Positions 23,101-35,000 of a DNA stretch of 64,000 nucleotides are shown here, in pieces. Origin of the DNA: Cheilinus undulatus (lineage: Eukaryota; Chordata; Actinopteri; Labriformes; Labridae); contig NC_054876.1 in NCBI RefSeq assembly GCF_018320785.1, positions 19,986,212 to 20,050,211 on the forward strand, given 5' to 3'. The translations under genes and the position numbers were made by a program. How positions within the stretch are numbered: the first letter of the stretch is position 1; each line of letters begins with the position of its first letter. The notes beneath the pieces were generated by a model. That model searched no databases. It was not told the origin of the DNA and saw only the letters and a program-made list of their open reading frames with translations.

Positions 23101-23486
23101 GGGAATGGATTTTTCTGGTACTTGAGGGGATTGTGGACAGGCCAGGGACATATATTTGTGTTAGACAAGCCTTTAAAAGTGTTTTTTGCATAATATGTCC
23201 CCTAAAACTAAAACTGATTGAAATAATAGGATGAATCAGAAAAGATTTTTTTCCTTTCCTGTCATAAAAGTTGGTTATTGACAAACCCCAAGGAGACTGA
23301 GGGATCAACGGCAAACAAAAAGAAAAAAGTGGCTCCTTCCATCTTTAAGACTAATCTACATCTCCATATTTCTTTCTTCTAGCATCTGCAGCCACTCTCA
23401 TCAACATCCGTAATGCTAGGAAACACTTTGAGAAGTTGGAGCGGGTGGATGGACCCAAGCACAGCCTGCACATGCGAATGCGCTAG
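17164..23486 (+). CDS. rraga: Ras-related GTP-binding protein A (RagA), nine coding exons
   Basis: Exons: 17164-17190, 18072-18171, 18265-18331, 18431-18653, 21520-21615, 21709-21831, 21923-22014, 22108-22223 and 23383-23486 (TAG 23484-23486). All introns are GT-AG with consistent phases, giving 315 aa (human RRAGA is 313). The P-loop is GKSGSGKT at 14-21; the DxxG-type element WDCGGQ puts the catalytic-position Gln at residue 66; the base-specificity motif HKMD is at 127-130. The C-terminal half is the roadblock-type domain that pairs with RagC/D. The Rag dimer sits on the lysosome via Ragulator and recruits mTORC1 when amino acids are present. The start MSSTAMKKK aligns with the mammalian MPNTAMKKK. 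The C-terminus MRMR is slightly extended. AHRFEKI at the third-last exon boundary is the RRAGB-like variant. Confidence 0.97.
19115..20129. mobile_element. hAT-like element in rraga intron 4, with nested SINE
   Basis: The left end CAGCAAGGCTATTCAGTTAG and inverted right end CAGCAAGGCTATTCAACTGG form the terminal repeats. The interior is noncoding and carries the SINE at 19323-19508. No target duplication is convincing, so the element is old or nonautonomous. It fills part of the 2.9-kb intron 18654-21519, whose remainder shows nothing recognisable. Confidence 0.6.
19323..19508 (-). repeat. tRNA-derived SINE, antisense in rraga intron 4
   Basis: Same family as 3038-3223, inverted. The poly(T) start is the reversed A-tail. 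Box B complement (CGAACCCGGGT region) and box A complement (TACTCGACTACCGG) are intact. The flanks repeat AAAGTTTTTACC with a one-T difference (19310-19322 and about 19510-19522). Confidence 0.9.
21659..21682. repeat. rraga: 11-bp hairpin in short rraga intron 5
   Basis: AAGTCATCACT at 21659-21669 and its exact complement at 21672-21682 are separated by two bases inside a 93-nt intron (21616-21708). The stem would place the branch region and 3' splice site just downstream. The functional meaning is unknown. Confidence 0.6.
22582..23205. mobile_element. MITE in rraga intron 8 carrying a tRNA-like segment
   Basis: The left end TTAAAGGTGACATATTTTAC and inverted right end TTTTAGGGGACATATTATGC mark a known type of fish MITE. 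An internal segment at about 22859-22922, read on the - strand, has a box A-like TAGCTAAGCGGG and box B-like GATTCGAATCC, as if a tRNA-derived head had inserted or been captured. No ORF. Confidence 0.6.
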
Positions 23487-24007
23487 TTGGTGCATTCATC
23501 CCAGTGGAAAACTCTCAGCCAATCAGACTGCAGACGACATGTTGCGGTCTTTCAGCTCTGATGCATATAAGCAGTCCTGCACTGTTTTCTCTATATCTTC
23601 ACATTCAATCACAGTCATTTCTGGGCAGGAATCATTTTTTCATTTGTCTTTTCTTGTCAAATTTCTACAGTGATTACTAGCATCTTGAGAAACAACGCAT
23701 TCAGTTGAGATATTTGCCCCCAGCCTGATGCATTGGATTATAAATGTTAAGTTGTGTTCACTCTGAAGGGGGGCTACCTTTGCTGTCACCTGTATGATCT
23801 TGTACAGTAAGTTCATTTGCTCTATGCAGTGAATCCCAGTGATTGGGGGATGTTCATCACCAAATGATGAGCAGCAGATACTGTTTGATTTTCAAATGCC
23901 GTTTGTAAGTTGTTGAACGGATGAAAATTATAGTTATATTCAGAAAAAAATGATTGTGCTGTTTTTTTCTTCGATAACATTTGACAATGCTCACTAATTT
24001 AAACATG
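23487..24007 (+). other. rraga: rraga 3' UTR, putative
   Basis: Noncoding sequence after the TAG. No AATAAA or ATTAAA occurs before the hAT element begins at 24008. The first canonical signals are inside that element. Confidence 0.5.
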
Positions 24008-24099
24008 CAGAGGTGGAAAAAGTACACGACTATTGTACTTGAGTGTAAATACAGTTACTTTGGTTACAATTTTACTTTTTCTAAGTAAAAGTACTGGTC

Positions 24100-24105
24100 A
24101 ATAAA
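24100..24105 (+). terminator. rraga: Candidate rraga polyadenylation signal inside hAT element
   Basis: This is the first canonical AATAAA downstream of the rraga stop; another is at 24256-24261. Both are transposon-derived. Use is inferred, not shown. Confidence 0.3.
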
Positions 24106-24465
24106 AGTACTCAAGTAAAAAGTATTTAACTTAAAGTTTACTTGAAGTACTGAGTAGCTACTAAGGAGTTGTACAGTAAATATGATCTTTCCTTATCGGC
24201 AAGAACAAGATAATAGATCTCTACCCTGGTTGTTCAGGTAAAGTGCTGGATCTATAATAAAGTTTAAAACAGCAAAAATGATGGTTAGTAAGTTCATATA
24301 GAGTTAAATCAACACTTAAAAGTGTCTATATTGGTCCCCACTACATCAAGTTAAACTACTGTACTATTGCACAGTATGGCAAAGATGGAGTCATTCTTCT
24401 GCTGTGTGCTACTATGTGGTCAACAAAAGTGGAAAAAGTACAAGAGTATTATACTCAAGTTAAAG

Positions 24466-24974
24466 TAGTGATGGGAATCCCAGCTCTTTTCAGTGATCCT
24501 GATCAGCAAGAAGAGCCAGCTCTTTTGGCTCTGAAATGAGTCTTCATTCAGGCATAAGTTTGGCTACATTTTGCCAAATTTAGTAGTGTCTTGACATATG
24601 ATTGATGTTTGTGCTAGTCTTTTACTCCAACTAATGCTCATTTTTTAAACTGATGAAAATATGCAATTACGTTTCAAAATAAACTCTCTCCCTAAAACAC
24701 CACACAGGCCAGATGAAATCTGCTCTATGGCTGGTCTGAATGACATATATCATCTAAAACAATGTTAGACCAGCAAGCACGGGTCCTTCAGCATGGTTTA
24801 GCTGTAGTAAAATAGTGTAGAAAAAAAGATCAACACACAGACACACACAACATATACTATATAATAGTGATAGCAATAATGATATAACTGGCTCTCAAAC
24901 TGGATCCGGACCTTATTATTCAGATAAAAGAGATGGCTCTTTGTACCAAAACGTTCACAAACAAACCATCACTA
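24466..24974. mobile_element. Nested hAT MITE (TAGTGATGG ends)
   Basis: The terminal inverted repeats TAGTGATGG and CCATCACTA bound a 509-bp noncoding element with CAGCTCTTTTCAGTGA and AGCCAGCTCTTTTGGCTC. The flanks AGTTAAAG (24458-24465) and AGTAAAAG (24975-24982) differ at one base and fit an 8-bp hAT target duplication within the surrounding repeat. Confidence 0.78.
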
Positions 24975-25120
24975 AGTAAAAGTATAGTTACTCTGGTTAA
25001 AACTTACTTAATTAGAGGTAAAAGTACTGATCTTACAATGCTCTCAAAAATAGCAAGTACTCCCAAAAAACTACTCAGTTACAGTAATTTGAGTTAATGT
25101 AATTTGTTACCTTCCACCTG

Positions 25121-28100
25121 GGACATTCTGTATTTGGGACATTTATGTTCTAGTTCTTCACTGAACTGCTGCAGTGTCTAGCCACGACGTCTGTTGACAC
25201 TCTGGACCAGTTGTCCCGGACAAACGACACATGGTGGCAAGTGTTTGACGTGGTGGGGTGTTCTGTTTGTGTAAGTGGGGAAGGAAAAGTGAGCTCATTG
25301 CACCTGTTAAGAGAATTACATGGAGTTGACATCAGTTTTAGTGCAGTTATAGCTGATCATTAGAAAAAGAAACACCAATTAATTTGCATAAAAAATACAA
25401 TAATAAACAGCTCAGTTCAGCTTGCTTTAATCTTTTTGTTAGTTTCTGAATTAATACTTAAACCTAGCAAACCTTACCTTCCAAACTTCAGTCTTTGACT
25501 GCATTATGAACATTCATGACTACATTGTAAATGACAAATTTTCTCACGGTCACTACTTTTAACCAGGAATCTCGAGGTTAGTTTAATAAGTTAGAATGGG
25601 GTTGCTGATAGCAATAGCAGCAGCACCTGCTAAAAAACCTGAAGCTAATACTAGGGAGTACAAAATCTAAAGCTGGTTCTAAAATTAATTCAACCCCACT
25701 GAGCTCCACACAAAAATGGCCAACTATACAAGAGAAGTATTCATGTCTAAATGATTTGTCATAGTTTTCAAAAATAGGAAGGCTAAAACAGTAATAAGAG
25801 GTGTGGTGGCTTTGAGTTAGAGGTGAATGCTGCTTGTAATTTGTAGCACAAAGTTAGCCCAAAAAGTGAGCTCAGTGTTGAATTTTCAATGTTGAGAGGA
25901 GAACAGTCTTTCCTGATTAAAAAAAACAAACACATTTAAGTTGTTCAGTTTTGTTTATCAGCTAAACAACTCTGGTCAACAACCAAAAACAGAATCTAAA
26001 TTCATTTAAAAAAAAAGTTATCTCATTAGCAAGGTGATGGAAAAGTGAGAAAATGACATCTACTGCATCCACCATGTTTGTGCTGAAACTTATTTATTTT
26101 TTTAGATTATACATTAATAAATAGCCTATTATATGAAAGAAAATCGTATCAGAGCTGTTTGCCTTGCACAAGTCCTGCAGTTGAGAGCCTAATCAAGATA
26201 CTTTTTACTGGTCCCAGAGCTGGACTGGGAAAATTTGTCCCTGGCATTTTTTGGTGTGAACTAGCCTTTTACCCCTGGTCCAACATGACAAAACCAGAGC
26301 TGGCTACTTTGAAGGGACAGTGTTGTAAACGGACACATTCAGAAGAACACAACACACGATAGCATCCAGGAGACAACTCTGAATCAACCAGTGGTTTGGG
26401 TTTAATTTCCCATAATTTTATGACTTTATAATGTGGTAAATCTTTGACTTCATAATCTTGAAACTTTCAAGTTTATAAAGAAGTCTTTATATTTTTTAGA
26501 GTGGCTCTAATTCATCTTCATACAAAAAAGATAAGATTAGATTAACTTTTCTTAAGGGGTTTTTCTAGAGTTTTTTCCTGTATGTTATTTCTGTCAGAGG
26601 TTGGAATGGGTCACTTGAGTTAAACTCAAGTAAGAAAAGTCAAGCCACAAATTTGATGACTTGAAAGTATCATAAAGGACTTGCAGCTTGATTTCGAATT
26701 AACACCAGCCTTGACTTGAGCCTTATGACTTGTAAATACTTGAGATTTAAATTAGAGTCCATCAAATAAAGTGTGAGGAAAAATCAGAGAATTTGTTCTA
26801 CATTTGAAGTTGCACAACGAATGGTAAGTTGAAGCTGATCTTTGTGGCAAGGTAATGCTGAAGATAATGTCAGCTAAACAACTAGCTTAAGTCACCAAAA
26901 TGCTTAGCTGATTAAATTGTTGAGGCTGGATAAGGCAAAGTCTGAAAAAGCACAGGTAACATTATCTCATTTGGTGAATAGTGCTAATGTTTAAGAGTTG
27001 AAATTAAAGGTTAGGGTTTTTAGGACTTTGGACTTGCCTGAACACGCTTGTTTTTACTCAGAACTTGACTTGGGAATTACAACCACAGGCTGGAGACTAA
27101 CCTGTGACTTGCTAAACGATGACTTTGACCTCAGAGTGTTCAGATTCTCTTCATTTCTGCAGTATAAGGAGGTTTTTTTGTTTGGTCTGTGGTACTCGAT
27201 CCCACCCTCTCCTTCAGGGTCTGCAGTGCCTGTACTCATTACCTCCTGCCTCTTTATCACAGCCAGTTTTAGCACAGAGGCATTGTTCCAGCAGTGCTTA
27301 TCGACATCACTCACGTGGTTGAGTTGTATCCCGGAATGTGGAGGCTGAATGACTGGAAAATCTCTGTCCCAGCTTTAGAGAGAGTCTCCAACACAGAAAA
27401 GAGCAATTAAAGACACTAATAACACTGGCATAGTAAATTTTATGGCAAGCTGCTGGGAGTCATTTTACCTAAGCTGAAGTAACATCATACAAAAGACAGG
27501 TAGAATTATCATCATTGTATGCTTGATATAAATCTGATCTGGAAAATAATTGTTTGTGCATTTGAACCCAGCAAACCACCTTCTGTTGTCTCTCCTTGGA
27601 CTTTTACCCAGGAGAAGCAGCAGCAGACAAGGTGTGCAGGGCCAGAGCGTAATATACAACACAGCAGGAGAAATTAATCCCTCTGCTGACGCAACCAAAC
27701 AAAAGATGTTTACAAGCTACCCAAAAACCAGTGGTGTTTCCTCCTGGAAACCAAGTGAAGCCAGGTTTCCTCAGTCTCTGCATGCTGTCTGAATACCATT
27801 TTTCCTTCTTGTTGCTCCCATTTCTTAAACCTACCACTTTTTATTCCCCTGAATGTGTGAATAAACGCCCCACTAAATCTTACGTGATACATGTATGGTG
27901 AAACTACAGTGGCCAAAAACTATTTATGTCTTTTCCCGTCTTCAAGGAAGCTAGCTGAAGTTGGTATCGCTTTGTAAAATTACTTAATTAAATGAAACTG
28001 ATGGTCATGACACACCTGCAAATGTAATAACTGCCAAAAACACAATAATCCACAAAGGTAACACAAATCTTCAGGTTTTTTAAATAATAATCTCACAAAC

Positions 28101-28946
28101 ATAATAAATTTCCCTCAAACTATTACAATAATATTTGCATGAATTTATGTTTGTGGGAAGGTGAAAGTCTCTGGTCTTTAGAAATTGTAATAATTCTCCA
28201 CAAGTGTAATATAAATATGAAAACTCAATGTTTGTGGTCATTGTTGTTTGTTGTAGCCTTTTTTTCCACAACTGCCAGTGGGCTCTGGGTAGCTTAAGTT
28301 GGAATCACATCCACAAATGTAGTCATAGCAGTTTTTTGTACACGATGAAACAGGAAGTTGTTATTTCAGAGTCTTAAAACGCTGGTAGAGCCATGAAATC
28401 TTAGCAGTTTTCTAGTTGTTCCCAGAGCCAATCTCTTTTAAATCTTTTCTGAAGATATGTTTATCAGAGAGCCTATCCTGATTTTTATGTCTTTTTGTAA
28501 TTCCTTCATTTTATTTCTTTTGGATGAATTTGATGTCTCAATATTTTTCATTCTTAACAGTCACTTTGACTATGATCTTGTGACCTGCCTGCTTTTTGTT
28601 TTTGTTACTTTTCTTTTGAAAAGTGATGTAAAAAAAAGTATTATCATTATTATTGTTATAAAGCTGTATAAGTACAGCTTCATACAGCTGTTTTAATAGC
28701 ATGCTGTTAATTGGCAGCAGTTTTATATATAAAAAACAAACAAAAAAACAAAAAAACATGATAGTCTTATTTTTCATTTTAGGGAATGAAGACATCAATA
28801 TCCATTTCAGTTAATTTCATCTCAGTTAAACTCCTTGGTGCAACTTTGAAGATCACTCAACTGGTCTTGTATAATCAGAGATTGCATGGGCATGACTGCC
28901 AAGTCTAACACTTTCTTTTTGGACACTTTTTTAACTCAGTTTCATA
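25121..28946. other. Intergenic region between rraga and cnga2
   Basis: No exon with splice signals or conserved motif was found on either strand. The block at about 26590-27130 is rich in GACTTGA/TTGAGT words in both orientations, typical of a degraded fish interspersed repeat. The ORFs at 26998-27348 and 27550-27792 lack recognisable protein features. The rest is AT-rich. Confidence 0.45.
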
Positions 28947-28952
28947 TTTATT
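28947..28952 (-). terminator. cnga2: Candidate cnga2 polyadenylation signal
   Basis: TTTATT on the + strand is AATAAA for the - strand gene, about 140 bases past its stop. No other canonical signal lies closer. Confidence 0.45.
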
Positions 28953-29091
28953 GGCATGCATACTTCTCTTTACACTCAGCTGAAGTGAGAAAACATTCTT
29001 ACTTTTTAGGCTAAAAAGGCATCATGATGTTTTGCTATACTCAAAATGAATCTTTGAGACAATGAGGGTAGAGATATCCTAATCATGACAG

Positions 29092-32000
29092 TTAATGTTT
29101 TGATGTTGGTCTCTTTATGTCCTCTTTTTGCGCACCATTCCAACGTGAAGACCCATCAGGTCCAGAGTTAGTTTCATTGGTAGTCTCTGCACCTGCGTCA
29201 TTGTCATCGCTTGCATCTGCTCCACAGTCTGTTTGGTTCAGCTGCCGCTCCAGCAGAGTGATGCGCTGTTTCAGCCGCAGCTGAGTGTGCGTGTACTCGC
29301 TGAGCAGACGGGCAAAACGAGTCTGAAGAGTGTCCAGAGAGGATTCCAGCCTCTCCACCTTCTCCTCTGTGTCCTCTTTTTGCAGCCCACCGCTCTCTGC
29401 GTTCTCATCCAGCAGACCCTCCTTCATCAGGATCTCTCTGCCCCTCTCCTCTAGAACAGTCTTAGCATCTGGGTACTCGGTCACAGCCTCCATCAAGTCG
29501 TCCTTGGAGAGACAGAAGAGATCAGAGTAACCCAAGCTGCGAATGTTGGCTGTACGCCGGTTCCCCATCTTGCTTCCCTTTATGTTCAGGATGCTGATTT
29601 CCCCGAAGCAGCTCCCGGCTGTGAGGAGAGCATACTGTGTGACCCCGTCATCGCCCACCACAGCCAGCTTCCCCTCTTTAATGATATACATCTCCTTCCC
29701 TATGTCCCCTTTCCTGCAGATGTAGTCTCCTGGGCTGAAGACCTGCGGGCGGAGTTTGAGCACGAGCTCAACCAGCAGTCCTGCCTCACAGTCTTGAAAA
29801 ATCCGTACTTTCTTCAGTGTCTCCAGGTGAACATTAATAGCAATCTCAGCCCGCAGTTTGTTTGGCAAGTTCTTCAGCACTTCCTGCTCGTCTACAGCTT
29901 TCTTATTGGTCCAGAGGTAGTCAAACCATTTAATCACACGTGTCTCCAGTTCTTTACTGACTTTGCGGAAGTGCATGTAGTGCTTGATGGCATCTATCCG
30001 AGCCTGAAACTCGGCACGAGTGGCATTCATGTTGGCAATCATGGAGCCAACATTTCCAACAATTGTGGCAAATATCAGCACTCCAACAAGAAAGTCAAAG
30101 ACCACAAAAAGGTACTCCTCATCTCGCACTGGTGCTGGCATCTCTCCGATTGTGGTGAGAGTAAGTGTGGACCAGTACAGACAGTAGACATAACTCCGAG
30201 TCAGCGAGGAATACTCTGGTTTGGAGATGTTTGGAAACACCCACGTGTCCGAGCCAAACCCCAGAGATTTAGAGATAGCATAATAGATGCAGGCGTTCCA
30301 GTGAATGATGACCAGGATGTAGAGCACCAGGTTACAGATGCGGAAGATGTTGGGGTAGTTAGTGCGCGTTTCTGTGCGGTCAAAGAATTCAAACATGCGT
30401 GGGAAGCGCAGCAGGCGGTTAAACCTGAGCTGTGGGGTGTGGATGCCAGTGGAGATATAAGCCAGGTCAGTGGGCAGGATGGACAAAATGTCCAGCTTGA
30501 ACTGTAATGTTCGGACGTAGCTGTCTCTAAGCTTGGCATGGTCCTTCACCAGCAAACCTTGTTCCAGAAAACCTGAGGCAAGAAAAACAAAGTACTAATT
30601 TAGCTGAACAGCAATCTCAGCTCACAGATTTCTTTATGCAAATCTGTGATTAACAAGTTTTTTACAGTAACAATCGATTAAATAATATGAAACAAAAACC
30701 TATGAGAATAGTCTTTGAACTCTTCATCTTTCCCCAGCTCTAAAGAGCTTTTGAGTAGAGTTATCCTAGTGCCAATACTTAATTGTGAAATACTTTAGAT
30801 ATGGCTTAAAAAAACAGACTGCAAAACCCATTAAAAAATAAATATATAGTTAAAAGGCAAAGCTGGCCTTTTGGTCTTATGAGCCAGGATAAACATCATA
30901 CTAAATCTGTAAAGGGTAAGAAGTTTGGACTTCAGCTGTTACAAATCTATATTACTGATCCAGACTGAGATACATTTATTTAAACCATACTGTTTTATCC
31001 CAGTGGAAGAGTACTTGTCACCTAAAAATGTTTAAGTGTAGGGCTGTGTCCAAAACCCCTACATGCTACTACTACTACAAACTCAAACAACACACTAAGT
31101 AGCGGTTAGTACGCCATTCTGCCACAGTTAAAATCATCTCTGCATCATTCGACCTTGTTGTTGATGTATTTCTGGTCTGATCTGTACTGGCTAATAGACA
31201 ACAAGTGAGAGAAATGGTCAGTCTTTAAATAGAATTCAACAACAATAAACATAATAATCATTAGTATAGCTTCATAGTACTTTGAGAGTTATTTAACAAG
31301 AGTTATATGTATTACAGTAGGGTCACTCCTATGTTTGTGCAGTTTGCTGGATGGTCGTTGAGCTCTGTTATTGGATAGTCCAGGAGCCACAATGCATTGT
31401 GGGATGGTTTAGTATAACCAGTGTAAACCAGCTCCACATATACTGGTCTAGTCAAATTAGTTTAGTATAGATCCGGGGATTTCTCACATAAACAAAATAG
31501 CATATTGAAATTTCAGATTGTACCACATACAGGAAGTGACATCACATTTAGTATAATTAGGGTGATAGCGTACTGTTTTGGACACAGCCTAGGTTTTGGA
31601 ATAAAAGACTTTATGTGAGGATGGATGGGGAAACAGTCTCCCAGATGGGAAGCCTGAACATAGTTCTAGTCTAGTTCTTTCATCCTGCCTCCTTCACATG
31701 AACAAATCAGACATGGTCAAGCTATCAAGTTAAAATACACATCAAACAATTTTTGTACGTTTTGAACTCTGTCATAAGTTTTGATTATCATGATGCCCAA
31801 ATATTTATTTTTCTGAGCAGCTTGGTTTGAATTAGTTTTTTGATGTAGAATAAAGAAAAGAGCAGATGTAACAGTGAGATGGACTGCTTTGTTGACTAAC
31901 TGCTCATGTGCAGGGCCATTTGAGCATGGCAAATGCATATCAGCATGGCTCGGTTTGGCGCAGCCAAAAGCCATAGTGGAAAAGCCCCTATAGAGGCAGT

Positions 32001-35000
32001 TTTAGAATAACCAAAAAACATTTTAAAAAGAATAATTAAAATCATCTTTTATGATCAACGGTCCTTAAATACTTGATTCCGTGTTATTTTTCAGACTCAG
32101 GATTAACAAACACAGCCAGAACATTTTAACTCATGTGACCTTTTTATCATTTATTTTGTCTAATTACAGCCAGTGTCATGCTAAAACTGGTGCTGGATTA
32201 ACTTGTGACACTCTGCTAAACATTCTACTGTACTGCTCACTTCCTAGTTTTAAGAACTTATAAGTGTCTTTGGAGATGTTAATGCTCTGTGGGAAGAATT
32301 TTTCTGGGCTACAAAATACAAAAAGAAAATTTTGGTGGCTTCGCAGTTGCCTCATTAAACCAAATAAACATCAGTGACTTATAAAATTTACCTTTTTATC
32401 AGAAAACCAACATTTGCATTGAAATTCCCTGTTTCTGAGATGGAAATATGAAAGCTGAATAAATATTGGAGTGTGTGGAGTGGAGTGTTGTAGGTGCACA
32501 AGAACTTTGGCAGGACCCAGAAGATTTTCAGGTCTCAAATTGGGCTGCGTCATACTAAAATTTGGGAAAAGCTGCCATAAACAAATAAAATGATATGCAT
32601 TAATTTTTTCTTGTCATCAGAGGTGAACATTATGGACAGAATATCCTTACCCAATATAAGAACATATGCCTTTTATACCAGATTACAGTCCAGCCATGCA
32701 CATTTCCATTTTTTTTGTACAAGTTTAAAAACCTCTTTTCATTGTTTAACTGGTTGAAAATGACATACTCTCCCAACTTCTCCCAGTTTTTTGCACAAAC
32801 AAAAATGTTTATCAAAGTTATTTTAAAAAATACCTGTGCGTAGTCGGACGCAGGTGTCCATGATGTACACAAGGTCAGAGATGTAGTCCAACACCAGCCA
32901 ACAGATGTAATTGCTCACCTGTAACTTGTCAAAGCACGCCCTTTGAATGTAAACAAAGAAAAATAATTTAGTAGGGTGTACATGCATTCACTAAATCTAT
33001 CATCTCTCAGTGGAGGGCCTGCCAAGACTGTGGTGTTATTACCTGGCTACAACAAGGAACCAGTTGTAGAGCACAGCTGTGGCAATGACAAACAACCAGC
33101 GGTAGTAAGCATTATCGGCTGGAGACACCACAAAGAGATCCCATTTTTTCCTGAAAGTATCAAGATAGATAGATAAAATACTGGTGCTGCTGTCTGATAA
33201 CAGCATAAGTATTACATTACACATGAAGAGTGATTTACAAAAGCAGATGTGAGATTAAAACAATGCAATACAACAGCTTTGCAATTAATGCAAACATCAT
33301 TTATAATGTGAGAATTCTGCCTTTTGTTTGGCTTTGTTTCAAAATATCTCCAGTTATTCTTAAGGCTTTGTATTGATTCATGGCAATATAAACTATGGAC
33401 CAACACAGACCCATGCTTTTAGAAATGTGAATTAAAATAGAACTTTTCTATCATCTTATGATCATTTTGGGGATTCATTTTTTTTTAATCGTATCTTTAT
33501 CTTAAGAAGTAGCGCTAATACAGGGCTGTTGATGCATATAATATATTAAGTGTACAGTCATGTTTCAGGCAGACTGGCAGACATACCTAAAGATCCCTTT
33601 GGTGTTGTTACCATTTGCATCAGGCTGTGTGTTGCTGCTGCGGCTCGGGGCGATTCTCAGCTCAGGACCACGAAATCTCTCTAGGAAAGAGTCTGGTCTT
33701 TCCTCCTCCTCTAACAGGCTTCTATGTGCCCATTCCCTCAGTCTCAAAACCAGGCTCACCAGTCTGACACACAGGAAATATAAGAGCTTTAGCGAACATT
33801 TCATATATTGTAGTCAGGCAACAGTTTAAAAACCTTAAATGACTGCATCTTGACAAAACCGCCTGTAATACAATCCTATGTTGTTAGATGACGGCGTTAA
33901 AGTTTATTTTATTTCAAGTATTAAGGGATGTGCATTGATATTGATTGTTCATAAATTTAAATGGAAAAATGGTTGCACCAGATTTAGTTAGTTGCAACTC
34001 ATACAGCAAAGCACCGACGCAGTAAGGACTATACAGTACATGTGACGACAAAAAGAACATAAACGGCATTGTTAAAATATAGAAAACAACGATTAAATAT
34101 AAATTACAAAAGGTCATCTAGAATATACAAAAATATATATTGTTAATTGATCAGTACCAGGTGCTTAGGCCTTATACAATAATTAAATAGGACAACCTTA
34201 AATAAGCACAACATCACAAAGTGACCAAGATGCAACGGCAGCATCACCAAGTTACCAAAATGGGTCCAAGATAAATAAGCTACATTATAGAGCTAAAATA
34301 ATTTGACAAATTACTTTTTAAAGCAGTAAAAATAAGATTTAATGTATTGTCAGAAATAAGATCTGACAATACATCTTAACAGAAGAAAATGTTAAGGAAA
34401 TCAACAAAGATTATTTCTCATGAAGCTTGCAAAAACTTACACCTACAAGAGAAATTTAAAAAAGCATACTTTGGTTTTATTTCTAAGAAATAAGTATAGT
34501 GTCTCATCAAATAAGAATTCTGTTTTTACAGGTCTTATTTCCAGCCTGTGACCCTGAGAAGAATTCAAACAAACTTTTTGTCGTCTTTCAAACTTTGTGG
34601 GTACAAACGACCATGAGCTGTCTTGAAAAAAGCCATACCCTGATCGGTCAGACTTTGTGGTGGAAGCTGATGTGGCACAGCTGGACTTCAAAAGTTTTTA
34701 CCTTGAGATCGCTCCACTCCTTTGAAAAGAGTTTCTGGAGTTTCCTTCATGAGGGTCGAGAGCAGCGACCCTTTGTAGCTCTGAGGATGTGTCATCACAC
34801 ACAGATGGTACCCTGAGAGCAAGAGAGAGAGAGAGAGAGAAATCCATTTTTTAAATATTACACATTTTTTATACATCAGACAAAAACTCTGAAAATTCTA
34901 ATAATAATGAATGTTTTTCACCTGCTCAGAATACTCTCAGCTCTCTCGATCTCCTCCTCCAGTGTTGCCTTCACTGACAGATTGTGAGGAGACCGCTCCC

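Larger units (their letters stand above)
24008..25120. mobile_element. hAT-type nonautonomous element(s), interrupted
   Basis: The left end CAGAGGTGGAAAAAGTAC and inverted right end CAGGTGGAAGGTAAC are hAT-like. The repeated AAAGTACTCAAGTAAAAGTA-type sequence is a well-known fish repeat. A second start of the same family near 24427 suggests two adjacent copies. The segment 24283-24345 matches, inverted, parts of 57840-57900 and 62090-62130. A 509-bp element is nested at 24466-24974. Confidence 0.7.

Noticed and set aside
26998-27348. 116-codon + strand ORF between rraga and cnga2
   Set aside because: The first part lies in a GACTTGA-rich repeat, and the rest shows no motif, splice context or codon bias.
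29794-30507. 237-codon + strand ORF
   Set aside because: It is the antisense shadow of the large cnga2 exon.
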